5,787 nucleotides of DNA. Source: Thermoplasmata archaeon (GTDB taxonomy: Archaea > Thermoplasmatota > Thermoplasmata > Thermoplasmatales > Thermoplasmataceae). Positions 1 through 5,787 of this stretch are shown piece by piece. Every line of letters starts with the position of its first letter. Position 1 is the first letter of the stretch. Below the pieces are notes generated by a model. The model made no database searches and was not told the origin of the DNA. It saw nothing but the letters and a program-made list of their open reading frames with translations. The position numbers and the translations under genes are program-made. Location: positions 1-5,787 of the forward strand of contig JAJYVJ010000109.1 of assembly GCA_021792045.1 (NCBI GenBank), given 5' to 3'.

Positions 1-1179
1 AAGATTGCAAGAGAAGAGGGATATGAACATATTCAGCTCAATACCAACAGTATACGCGCAGCTTTTGATCCAGATTTCCCGAAAAAAGTAAGAGAAGCTG
101 GTTCAAATGTTATCTATACGAGTTTCGATGGGCCTACACCGAGATCTAACCCCAAGAACTTCTGGGAAATACCCGCAGCGCTTGAGAATTACAAGAAAGC
201 GCCATTGGGCGTTGTCCTCGTTCCAACAGTAATTGGTGGAATAAACGACCAGTATCTGGGAGACATCATAAAATTCGGTCTATCGAACATCGATGTTGTC
301 AGGGCCGTTAACTTCCAGCCAGTCAGTCTGGTCGGCAGAATGCCGGACAGAATGAGAGAAAAACAGAGAGTAACGATTCCAGGCTGCATAAAGAAGATAG
401 AGCAGCAAACTGACGGGTTAATCGGCAGGGAAGACTTCTTTACCGTTCCTTCTACAGCGAAAGTTTCGAACTTTGTCGAACAACTGAAGGGCAAGGAAAC
501 CTACAAGCTCTCAATACACTTTGCGTGCGGGATGGGAACTTACTTGTTCCAGGACGACGAAAAGATCGTACCTATAACAAGGTTTATCGATGTCAGAGGA
601 ATGTTTGAATACATAGGTGAACTGGCTGATGAAATTAAAGTGTCTAACTTTAAGTCCCTTACAAAAGCGGTGACGGTTCCAAAGTTGCTCATGAAGATTG
701 GAAAATTCGTGGATAAGGAAAAGGCACCAAAGGATTTCAAACTGAAGGACATGATATACAACGCTTTCACTGAGGGCGATTACCACGGACTGAAAGCCTT
801 CCACTACAAGTCTATGTTTATTGGCTTCATGCACTTCATGGACCCATACACATACGATGTTGACAGAGTGGAAAGATGCGACATACACTATGCAATGCCA
901 GATGGCAGGGTCGTTCCGTTCTGTGCATTCAACGTAATTCCTGAGCTTTACAGGGATGCCACCCAGAGGAAGTACTCTATTCCTGCAAAAATGTATGAAG
1001 AAAGAACAGGAAAGATCCTTAAGAAAGAAAAATACTTCAGGGAATACTCGAAGGAAGACAAGAGAAGGATCCTTGCCTTCTACGAAAACAGCATAGGAAG
1101 GAAATTATCAGAGGATGAAATAGGCCTTAACCTAGATGAACCAATCCCGGTCATATCATCTCAGAGACCTGATAATTAA
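1..1179 (+). CDS. tes: Radical SAM enzyme, probable tetraether lipid synthase (Tes), 5'-truncated by the window edge
   Basis: The frame is open from the first base to TAA at 1177-1179, giving 392 residues with no start, so the N-terminus and the radical SAM CxxxCxxC motif lie to the left. Visible core features are HIQLNTN at fragment residues 10-16 and SFDGPT at 41-46, both typical strands of the radical SAM barrel. The downstream part (NFQPVSLVGR, the FACGMG segment, DVRGMFEY, then RCDIHYAMPDG and VVPFCAFNV) fits the C-terminal half of the MJ0619/Tes family as I remember it. Tes joins the phytanyl chain ends of two archaeal diether lipids to make GDGT membrane-spanning lipids. Exactly four Cys occur in the fragment (129, 176, 293, 308); that they hold an auxiliary Fe-S cluster is inference. 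An internal TTG at 205 is not a real start, because homologous sequence continues upstream of it. Thermoplasmatales membranes are rich in GDGT, which fits. Another radical SAM subfamily remains possible. Confidence 0.83.
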   Translation, partial: KIAREEGYEHIQLNTNSIRAAFDPDFPKKVREAGSNVIYTSFDGPTPRSNPKNFWEIPAALENYKKAPLGVVLVPTVIGGINDQYLGDIIKFGLSNIDVVRAVNFQPVSLVGRMPDRMREKQRVTIPGCIKKIEQQTDGLIGREDFFTVPSTAKVSNFVEQLKGKETYKLSIHFACGMGTYLFQDDEKIVPITRFIDVRGMFEYIGELADEIKVSNFKSLTKAVTVPKLLMKIGKFVDKEKAPKDFKLKDMIYNAFTEGDYHGLKAFHYKSMFIGFMHFMDPYTYDVDRVERCDIHYAMPDGRVVPFCAFNVIPELYRDATQRKYSIPAKMYEERTGKILKKEKYFREYSKEDKRRILAFYENSIGRKLSEDEIGLNLDEPIPVISSQRPDN

Positions 1180-1186
1180 ACCTAAC

Positions 1187-1196
1187 TTTTTATTTA
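1187..1196 (+). promoter_or_regulatory. TATA box of archease promoter (leaderless)
   Basis: A TTTTTATTTA run lies in the 38-bp gap between the tes stop and the archease start. Its TTTATTTA core (1189-1196) is centred about 26 nt before the TTG at 1218, the spacing expected when transcription begins at or next to the start codon. The same octamer stands at nearly the same distance before pdaD. The T-rich stretch could also act as an archaeal U-tract terminator for the upstream gene. No Shine-Dalgarno motif is seen before 1218, in keeping with a leaderless message. Confidence 0.65.
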
Positions 1197-1217
1197 TTAC
1201 AATCTAATTTCCTTTTA

Positions 1218-1625
1218 TTGAGATTTGAAGTTTTAGATCATATTTCAGATGTTGGCTTGCGTTTCTTTGGACATAGTTTTAAGGCCCTTTTGAATAGTGC
1301 AATGGAAGGTACAGCTTACCTGATAGGCGATCGTGATGCGGAATCGGTACCAATCGAGAAGACCATTTTATTCCAGTTCAAAACCCCGGAAGATCTTATG
1401 ATCCAGATTCTTGCAAAAGCAGTATATTTTTTTGATACTGAACGGATAATATTCAATCATGCTGAAAATATTCCAGAAATATTCCCAGGCAAAGCGCGGA
1501 TAAACCTTACCGGATACAGGGTGGGACCGGAATTTAATTATCGCTACCTGCTCAAATCTCCAACATATTATGATTTTGTCCTTACTCCGGAGAGGGGTTA
1601 TGGAGAAATTATTTACGACATTTAG
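1218..1625 (+). CDS. Archease, cofactor of the RtcB tRNA-splicing ligase
   Basis: This 135-residue protein has the archease pattern throughout. The N-terminal signature is FEVLDHISDVGLRFFG (family form DHTADVG), with Asp7, His8 and Asp11. PEDLM follows at 57-61, FFDTE at 71-75, and the protein ends in YDI. In archeases the DVG-region Asp and the C-terminal Asp form a metal site. Archease speeds guanylylation and turnover of the RNA ligase RtcB, which joins tRNA exon halves. The length is close to the usual 140 or so residues, so the gene looks intact. The start is TTG at 1218: no ATG or GTG precedes it in frame before the stop at 1173-1175, the next ATG (codon 29) would remove the signature, and a TATA box lies at the right distance. 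rtcB is not in this window. The gene seems to be transcribed on its own. Confidence 0.93.
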   Translation: MRFEVLDHISDVGLRFFGHSFKALLNSAMEGTAYLIGDRDAESVPIEKTILFQFKTPEDLMIQILAKAVYFFDTERIIFNHAENIPEIFPGKARINLTGYRVGPEFNYRYLLKSPTYYDFVLTPERGYGEIIYDI

Positions 1626-1773
1626 ACAAGATTATTTTTCCTGACAAAATTGAAATTTCCGTGTGAATACACGTTTGTCCGTCAGCGACTTCCTGTAGAC
1701 TAACCATCAAGTTATTTGTCCGCTTAGTTCCTTGCCCTAAGATTGTGATTTCTGATGCAATATTTTCGATCAA
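1609..1773 (-). CDS. Possible small protein of 54 residues, unrecognised; doubtful
   Basis: On the minus strand the frame is open for 57 codons from after a TGA (plus 1783-1785) to TAA at plus 1609-1611. The first usable start is TTG at plus 1773; an ATG lies at plus 1707. The predicted protein begins MIENIASEITILGQ and ends with a hydrophobic-basic ILSGKIILSKCRK. It has two Cys and no motif that I can name. It would fill most of the otherwise empty gap and overlap the archease 3' end by 17 nt in convergent orientation. Against it are the short length, the non-ATG start and no clear TATA box of the kind used by its neighbours; an A/T-rich run at plus 1802-1813 is the only candidate. An open frame of this length is not rare by chance. 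It is listed so it can be searched. Confidence 0.18.
   Translation of the reverse strand: MIENIASEITILGQGTKRTNNLMVSLQEVADGQTCIHTEISILSGKIILSKCRK
1635..1639 (+). terminator. Short U-tract, possible archease terminator
   Basis: A run of five T in an AT-rich setting lies 10 nt after the archease stop codon. Archaeal RNA polymerase can terminate on short U-tracts without a hairpin. The run is short, so this is a weak call. The structured element that follows at 1641-1685 could be part of the 3' end or of something else. Confidence 0.25.
1641..1685. repeat. Nested inverted repeats in the archease-pdaD gap, could fold as RNA
   Basis: A perfect hairpin CGTGT-GAAT-ACACG spans 1660-1673. It is enclosed by an outer pair CTGAC (1641-1645) with GTCAG (1681-1685), or alternatively by GACAAA (1643-1648) with TTTGTC (1674-1679). 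A small AAAT/ATTT hairpin (1647-1658) could form a second arm, giving a three-way shape. The segment is richer in GC than the flanks of the same gap. It might be a structured 3' UTR, a small RNA or a protein-binding site, and chance pairing cannot be ruled out by eye. Confidence 0.35.
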
Positions 1774-1833
1774 TTCATGTCTTCAATGGTTTCGTTCCTT
1801 GAAATTTTATTTTCTACGATATCATAACGTGAA

Positions 1834-1841
1834 TTTATTTA
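1834..1841 (+). promoter_or_regulatory. TATA box of pdaD-leuS promoter
   Basis: The octamer TTTATTTA is centred about 26 nt before the pdaD ATG at 1864. It is identical to the core of the archease TATA box and almost identically placed, which implies a leaderless pdaD-leuS message. No Shine-Dalgarno sequence precedes the ATG. Because leuS follows with a 1-bp gap, this element probably drives both genes. Confidence 0.7.
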
Positions 1842-1863
1842 ACGCGAAAGCATTTCGCTGAGT

Positions 1864-2415
1864 ATGTCTTCACTTGTTGCAAAGAAGGTATTTTTTACCA
1901 GAGGTACTGGAAGGGGCCAAAGCGAACTCAGATCTTTTGAGGAAGCTTTGAGAGATGGCGGGATTGCACCGTATAATATAGTGGGGATCAGCTCGATTTT
2001 TCCTCCCTTTGCTGAAACTGTTACAAGGGATGAGGGTATTAAACTGCTTTCGCCCGGTCAGATATTATTTACAGTTCTTGCTCGAAATTCCTCAAATGAA
2101 CTTAACAGGATGATATCAGCCGCCATTGGTTACGCCATCCCTACAGATAGAAGCAAGTGGGGCTATCTGAGTGAACACCATAGCTTTGGAGAGACAGAAA
2201 AAGTGGCTGGTTTCTTCGCTGAAAAACTTGCAGCTGAAATGCTTGCAAGCACTATGGGCCAGGCATCTGAACTGAAATGGAATCAGGAGAAGGAGGAATA
2301 TGTTCTTAAGGATAAAATTTTAACAACAAGAAACATTTGCTCCACTGCGGTTGTCCTCAATCCAGGAGAGTGGACAACGGTTATAGCTGCAGCGGTAATG
2401 ATTATGGGAGATTAA
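1864..2415 (+). CDS. pdaD: Pyruvoyl-dependent arginine decarboxylase (proenzyme)
   Basis: This 183-residue proenzyme decarboxylates arginine to agmatine. In archaea, agmatine feeds polyamine synthesis and the agmatidine modification of the tRNA-Ile CAU anticodon by TiaS. The family signature is complete: [10 protein letters not shown] near the N-terminus, [12 protein letters not shown] at 37-48, LSPGQ at 62-66, ARNSSNE at 73-79, [10 protein letters not shown] at 100-109 and WTTVIAAAV near the end. Self-cleavage is expected between Ser43 and Ser44, turning Ser44 into the N-terminal pyruvoyl group of the alpha chain (about 140 residues) and leaving a beta chain of 43. Asn38 and Glu104 fit the conserved active-site Asn and Glu of the M. 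jannaschii enzyme. It is slightly longer than the roughly 165-residue methanogen enzyme. The ATG at 1864 matches the family start and has a TATA box at leaderless spacing. The stop is 1 bp before leuS. Confidence 0.97.
   Translation: MSSLVAKKVFFTRGTGRGQSELRSFEEALRDGGIAPYNIVGISSIFPPFAETVTRDEGIKLLSPGQILFTVLARNSSNELNRMISAAIGYAIPTDRSKWGYLSEHHSFGETEKVAGFFAEKLAAEMLASTMGQASELKWNQEKEEYVLKDKILTTRNICSTAVVLNPGEWTTVIAAAVMIMGD
2406..2410 (+). promoter_or_regulatory. Shine-Dalgarno site for leuS
   Basis: GGGAG lies inside the last codons of pdaD, 6 nt before the leuS ATG at 2417, and pairs with the CCUCC-containing 3' end of archaeal 16S rRNA. The other genes here have no such motif and seem leaderless. 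A site only at this gene supports leuS being an internal cistron of a pdaD-leuS mRNA, and it fixes the leuS start. Confidence 0.7.
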
Positions 2416-2416
2416 C

Positions 2417-5158
2417 ATGGATCATGAGACAGAAAAAAAATGGCAGCAAAGATGGCAGAAATCGCATATTTTTGAGCCTGATGTAGATCATTCCAAAGAA
2501 AAATATTTCATAACTGTACCTTGGCCTTACACTAACGGAGCCCTGCATGTAGGACATGGAAGAACGTATACAATTGCTGACATAATCGCAAGATACAAAA
2601 GGATCAGAAACTACAATGTTTTGTTCCCGATGGCGTTTCACCAGAGCGGAACCCCGATCCTTGCATTTTCTGAGCGCTTGAGAAACAACGACCATGACAC
2701 CGTGCAGCAGTACCGGGACTATCTTTCAGGTTACGAGGAAGAGACGGAAATTGATAAAAGGATAGAGGAGTTCAAAGATCCAAGGAAGATTGCCGAATAT
2801 TTCTCGGAGAGAATTGTAAAGGACTTTACAGAACTTGGGTACTCCATTGACTGGAGAAGGAGATTCACTTCTGCAGACCTCTTCTACCAGGAGTTCGTCA
2901 AGAGACAATTTCTCAAACTGAAGGAACTCGGACTTATAAAGCAGGGAGATTATCCCATACTATACAGCGTGGAGGACCAGAATGCAGTTGGAGAAGACGA
3001 TATACAGGACGGGGACATAAATAAGGTAACAATCGAAGAGTTCACAGGTGTTTTTTTCACGGGAGAAAAATTTTCTCTCGTCGCAGCCAGCTTAAGGCCG
3101 GAGACCATATTCGGAATCACGAACCTTTGGATCTCTCCTGATTCAAGATACGTTCTGTTGAAATTTGACGATAAAAAAATTGTTGTATCCTCAGAATCCT
3201 ATGAGAAGCTGAGGCTACAGAACAGCAATGTGGAGTACATATCAGATATATCCGTTCCGGAAATAGTTAGCCATCAGTACAAATTACCCTTCCAGCACAG
3301 GAAGGTTGATGTATATACGTCGCCGTTCGTAGATCCAGATAACGGTACCGGCGTTGTGTATTCAGTTCCAGGACATGCAGTGTGGGATTACGTTGCAATG
3401 AAGGAGCAGAAAATAGACATCAAACCTATCAAGATAATAGAAACGAAGTCAAAAACCACAGTTGAAAGCCTTGTTGCATCGGGAAAAATATCGTCCATAA
3501 ACGAAAAGGACAAAATATCAGAGGCTACTCAGATACTCTATAAAGAGGAATTCTACAATGGCACTATGAACGATAAGAATGAAAAATATAGCGGTCTATC
3601 CGTACAGGAAGCTAGGGAAAAGATAAAATCCGATCTCTTCTCGGATAATCTTGGTTTCATCGTCTATGAATGTTCCAGGAAAGCCAAGACCAGGGGTGGA
3701 TCAAAGGTTATCGTAGCAGTGATGCATAATCAGTGGTTCATAGACTATTCAGTGAGATGGTGGAAGGACAAGTCACTTAACGTAGTGGATAACATGCAAT
3801 TTTACCCACAGTATTACAAAGACGCAATGAAAGCAGCTATAGAATGGCTCAGGGAACGCCCATGCGCCAGAAGAAGAGGTCTTGGGACAAAGTTACCCTT
3901 TGATCCCGATTGGGTTATAGAGTCGCTTTCTGATTCCACGATATACCCTGCAGTCTACACCAATTCTTTTCTTGTTAAGGAGTTATTTGAAAGAAATGGG
4001 AAAAAGATCGGTGAAGGTACTCTCGATTACATATATTTTGACGGCAATCCGGAGGACGTTGAAAATAAGGACAAACGTGATTCCGAACTGACAAAAGAAG
4101 CAAGAAAACAGATGGATTACTGGTACGGCGTTGACCTTAGGGTAACTGCGTACCCTCATCTTAGCAATCACCTTTCCTTCTATGTCATGAATCACGCCGC
4201 TCTCTTCGGAATCGATAAACAACCAAAAGGCCTTGTAATTTCCGGATTGGTCACTTCTGGGGGATCGAAGATTTCAAAGAGCAAGGGTAATGTCATCACT
4301 CTTCTAAAAACAATAAACGAGTACTCAGCAGATATTTACAGGCTCTTCGTGGCCATGAATGCCGACATATCGTCCACATCAGACTGGAACGAAGACGAAA
4401 TATCAACGCTAACAAAGAAGTATAATGCCTTCGTTGACCTTTTCACCGGCAACAGAGAATATGGAAAAAACCAGTACATAGAAGAGTGGTTTGTATCAAA
4501 ATTCTATAAGAATGTACAGGACTATTTCAAAAAAATGGACCAGTTCAGTATAAGAGATGCTTACATATCAATTTTCTACGAAGTGCTTTCCGATCTCAAA
4601 CACGTTGAAGCCCGCTTTGGAAATGTTTCAGAATGCCTGATCAGAGTGAAGAAGATCTGGTTGACACTTCTAACCCCGGTGATTCCACACACATGTGAAG
4701 AATTATGGGAGAAGAGTGGCTACGGCGAATTCGCAAGCACATCAAAGCTTGATCCAGAAGAAGTTCCGCAACCAGACCAGGATATCATTGCATCGGAAGA
4801 ATACCTAATGGATCTCATAGACGATGTGAAACAGATCATAAAGGCCACAGGTCTGAATCCGAAGATGATAACGATCAGGACAAGCGGCGATGAAATTAGA
4901 AAGATGGCTGAGGCCATAGATGAGGGGCATAAAGATCATATCGATTCCAGAATGAAACGGTTTATCCCTGAATTTATGAAGAACAGAAAAAACATGAAAT
5001 TCAACATCAAAAGTGAAATGGAAGTTCTGGCAAACAACCTTGAATACCTGAAACGCACATTCGACTGCGATATCGATCTGGGAGAAAGCGACCCATACGT
5101 GGACAAACATATAGGTTGGCCCGGAAGACCGTATATCCACATCGTTCAGAACCCATAA
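2417..5158 (+). CDS. leuS: Leucyl-tRNA synthetase, archaeal/eukaryotic type
   Basis: This 913-residue class Ia synthetase charges tRNA-Leu with leucine in the cytoplasm. The Rossmann fold carries HVGH at residues 44-47 (HIGH motif), preceded by TVPWPYTNG. The CP1 editing domain (roughly 190-420) shows SLRPETIFG with RPET at 227-230, and GTGVVYSVPGHAVWDY at 310-325, where Asp324 is the expected amino-group anchor for hydrolysing mischarged tRNA. Further on come QWFIDY around 440, DWVIESLSDSTIY at 498-510 and KISKS at 618-622 (KMSKS motif). An alpha-helical anticodon-binding domain and the archaeal C-terminal domain follow, ending in GRPYIHI. The length is a little below that of Pyrococcus LeuRS (about 967), and no domain seems missing. 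The place where many archaeal homologues have a Cys pair before the catalytic core reads TRGG (425-428), so a metal site there may be lost. It starts 1 bp after the pdaD stop and is probably cotranscribed with it. Confidence 0.99.
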   Translation: MDHETEKKWQQRWQKSHIFEPDVDHSKEKYFITVPWPYTNGALHVGHGRTYTIADIIARYKRIRNYNVLFPMAFHQSGTPILAFSERLRNNDHDTVQQYRDYLSGYEEETEIDKRIEEFKDPRKIAEYFSERIVKDFTELGYSIDWRRRFTSADLFYQEFVKRQFLKLKELGLIKQGDYPILYSVEDQNAVGEDDIQDGDINKVTIEEFTGVFFTGEKFSLVAASLRPETIFGITNLWISPDSRYVLLKFDDKKIVVSSESYEKLRLQNSNVEYISDISVPEIVSHQYKLPFQHRKVDVYTSPFVDPDNGTGVVYSVPGHAVWDYVAMKEQKIDIKPIKIIETKSKTTVESLVASGKISSINEKDKISEATQILYKEEFYNGTMNDKNEKYSGLSVQEAREKIKSDLFSDNLGFIVYECSRKAKTRGGSKVIVAVMHNQWFIDYSVRWWKDKSLNVVDNMQFYPQYYKDAMKAAIEWLRERPCARRRGLGTKLPFDPDWVIESLSDSTIYPAVYTNSFLVKELFERNGKKIGEGTLDYIYFDGNPEDVENKDKRDSELTKEARKQMDYWYGVDLRVTAYPHLSNHLSFYVMNHAALFGIDKQPKGLVISGLVTSGGSKISKSKGNVITLLKTINEYSADIYRLFVAMNADISSTSDWNEDEISTLTKKYNAFVDLFTGNREYGKNQYIEEWFVSKFYKNVQDYFKKMDQFSIRDAYISIFYEVLSDLKHVEARFGNVSECLIRVKKIWLTLLTPVIPHTCEELWEKSGYGEFASTSKLDPEEVPQPDQDIIASEEYLMDLIDDVKQIIKATGLNPKMITIRTSGDEIRKMAEAIDEGHKDHIDSRMKRFIPEFMKNRKNMKFNIKSEMEVLANNLEYLKRTFDCDIDLGESDPYVDKHIGWPGRPYIHIVQNP

Positions 5159-5160
5159 AC

Positions 5161-5170
5161 TCTTTATTAG
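5161..5170 (+). promoter_or_regulatory. TATA-like element for the aldolase gene
   Basis: TCTTTATTAG begins 2 bp after the leuS stop. It resembles the TTTATTTA boxes of archease and pdaD, but its centre is only about 23 nt before the ATG at 5189, a few bases closer than theirs. It may still give a leaderless message, or the true box may be shifted slightly left. The gene appears to have its own promoter and not to depend on leuS read-through. Confidence 0.45.
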
Positions 5171-5188
5171 TCAAAACTATGCAAAGGT

Positions 5189-5787
5189 ATGCCTGACAAT
5201 AAATACACTGTCGACAATGACGAAATGCGTGACCTGATTCACTATTCAAGAGAACTTGGCAAAAATCCGGACCTTGTTCTCCATGGCGGTGGAAATACTT
5301 CTATGAAGCACAAGGAGCTCGATCATACAGGTAAGTTAATAGATGTCCTGAGAGTCAAGGGGAGTGGGTCCAATCTCGCTGACATAAACGAGAAGGGATT
5401 CACCGGGCTAAGGCTTAACGACATGCTTTCAGCATCAAGCATCCAATCTATGTCTGATCTGGAAATGGTCTCGTACATGAAAAAGAGCATGACAGATCCA
5501 TCAGAACCTTCTCCGAGTGTTGAATCGTTTCTTCATGCCTTCCTGCCATTCAAGTATGTCATGCATTCTCATGCTGATGCGATTCTTTCAATAACAAACA
5601 CAACATTGAAAGTCGAAGAGATTGAGAGCATATTTCCGGATACAATAGTCGTTGGATATATTCCCCCAGGTTTTTCACTTGCGAAGGCACTCTTTGCCAA
5701 GGTTGACAAGCTATCGGAAAACATTAAAGGCATAATTCTTTCGAAACACGGCCTTTTTACGTTCTCCGAGAATGCAAAAGAATGTTA
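5189..5787 (+). CDS. RhaD-like class II aldolase (COG3347-type), 3'-truncated by the window edge
   Basis: The frame is open from ATG 5189 to the window end, giving 199 residues with no stop. It is the N-terminal class II aldolase/adducin domain of the rhamnulose-1-phosphate aldolase-like family. Supporting motifs are LVLHGGGNTSMK at 29-40 and VKGSGSNLADI at 56-66 (both in the expected phosphate/substrate loop region), PSVESFLHAFLP at 109-120 with candidate catalytic Glu112, HSHAD at 126-130, and LSKHGLFTF at 184-192. His126, His128 and His187 are the likely metal ligands for retro-aldol cleavage. In many bacteria this domain is fused to a C-terminal short-chain dehydrogenase and acts on rhamnulose-1-phosphate or a related sugar; whether that half follows here is outside the window. 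Substrate is uncertain. ATG 5189 is the first in-frame start after the stop at 5168-5170; codon 13 (5225) is a second candidate. Confidence 0.87.
   Translation, partial: MPDNKYTVDNDEMRDLIHYSRELGKNPDLVLHGGGNTSMKHKELDHTGKLIDVLRVKGSGSNLADINEKGFTGLRLNDMLSASSIQSMSDLEMVSYMKKSMTDPSEPSPSVESFLHAFLPFKYVMHSHADAILSITNTTLKVEEIESIFPDTIVVGYIPPGFSLAKALFAKVDKLSENIKGIILSKHGLFTFSENAKEC

Larger units (their letters stand above)
1626..1833. other. Intergenic region without a confident gene
   Basis: Apart from the U-tract, the inverted-repeat element and the doubtful minus-strand frame listed separately, the plus strand carries stop codons in all frames and no tRNA-like or other recognisable RNA. The octamer TTTGTCCG occurs twice, at 1674-1681 and 1715-1722, each followed by a loosely similar tail ending in TTCCTG/TTCCTTG. 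An extra TTTTATTTT run at 1805-1813 could be a second, upstream TATA-like element for pdaD, which would give a leader of roughly 30 nt. Confidence 0.6.

Noticed and set aside
205..207. TTG at 205 as the start of the radical SAM gene
   Set aside because: The same frame is open to base 1 and encodes conserved radical SAM strands (LNTN, SFDGPT) upstream, so the gene is truncated by the window, not started here.
511..888. Long minus-strand open frame opposite tes
   Set aside because: The plus strand carries an uninterrupted conserved enzyme here; the antisense protein shows no motif and is a shadow of its codon use.
1682..1709. Possible C/D box guide RNA on the minus strand (TTGATGG and CTGA motifs)
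   Set aside because: Only one weak C-like box and one D box about 15 nt apart; no C'/D' pair and no terminal stem, so the pattern is too short to call.
1626..1863. tRNA or other standard RNA gene in the gap
   Set aside because: No T-arm GTTCRA, no cloverleaf pairing and no recognisable SRP, RNase P or riboswitch core was seen.
2402..2695. Minus-strand open frame opposite the leuS 5' end
   Set aside because: It lies wholly over the LeuRS N-terminal region including the HVGH motif; no independent promoter or recognisable domain.
5179..5196. Tiny upstream ORF (ATG at 5179, five codons, TGA at 5194-5196) overlapping the aldolase start
   Set aside because: Given the TATA-like element at 5161-5170, transcription should begin after 5179, so the ATG is probably not in the message. 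There is no SD motif.
4720..5249. Several minus-strand open frames opposite the leuS 3' end and aldolase start
   Set aside because: They overlap one another and well-supported plus-strand genes and have no recognisable family features.

Overview
The window most resembles a chromosomal segment of a Thermoplasmatales-type euryarchaeon (thermoacidophile relatives of Thermoplasma, Ferroplasma and Cuniculiplasma). The reasons are an archaeal/eukaryotic-type leucyl-tRNA synthetase, a pyruvoyl-dependent arginine decarboxylase, an archease, a radical SAM protein resembling tetraether lipid synthase, heavy use of AGA/AGG and ATA codons, moderate GC, and TATA boxes placed about 26 nt before start codons as expected for leaderless mRNAs. 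This assignment is an inference from gene content; no rRNA is present to confirm it.

Layout: all five supported genes lie on the + strand. (1) 1-1179 is the C-terminal part of a radical SAM enzyme, most likely tetraether lipid synthase (Tes), cut by the left edge. (2) 1218-1625 is archease, with a TTG start and its own TATA box in the 38-bp gap. (3) 1626-1863 is a 238-bp gap with no confident gene. It holds a foldable inverted-repeat element, a possible small minus-strand reading frame, and the pdaD promoter at its right end. (4) 1864-2415 is pyruvoyl-dependent arginine decarboxylase (pdaD). (5) 2417-5158 is leuS, starting 1 bp after the pdaD stop with a Shine-Dalgarno motif inside the pdaD end, so the two very probably form one transcript. 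(6) 5189 to the right edge is the N-terminal part of a RhaD-like class II aldolase, with a TATA-like element directly after the leuS stop.

The genes are mostly housekeeping: membrane lipid maturation, RNA ligation support (archease with RtcB), agmatine production (polyamines and agmatidine in tRNA-Ile) and leucyl-tRNA charging. Three of the five touch tRNA biology directly or indirectly. The aldolase looks metabolic and unrelated. I see no mobile element, CRISPR array, defence system or tRNA/rRNA gene. The least explained part is the 1626-1863 gap.
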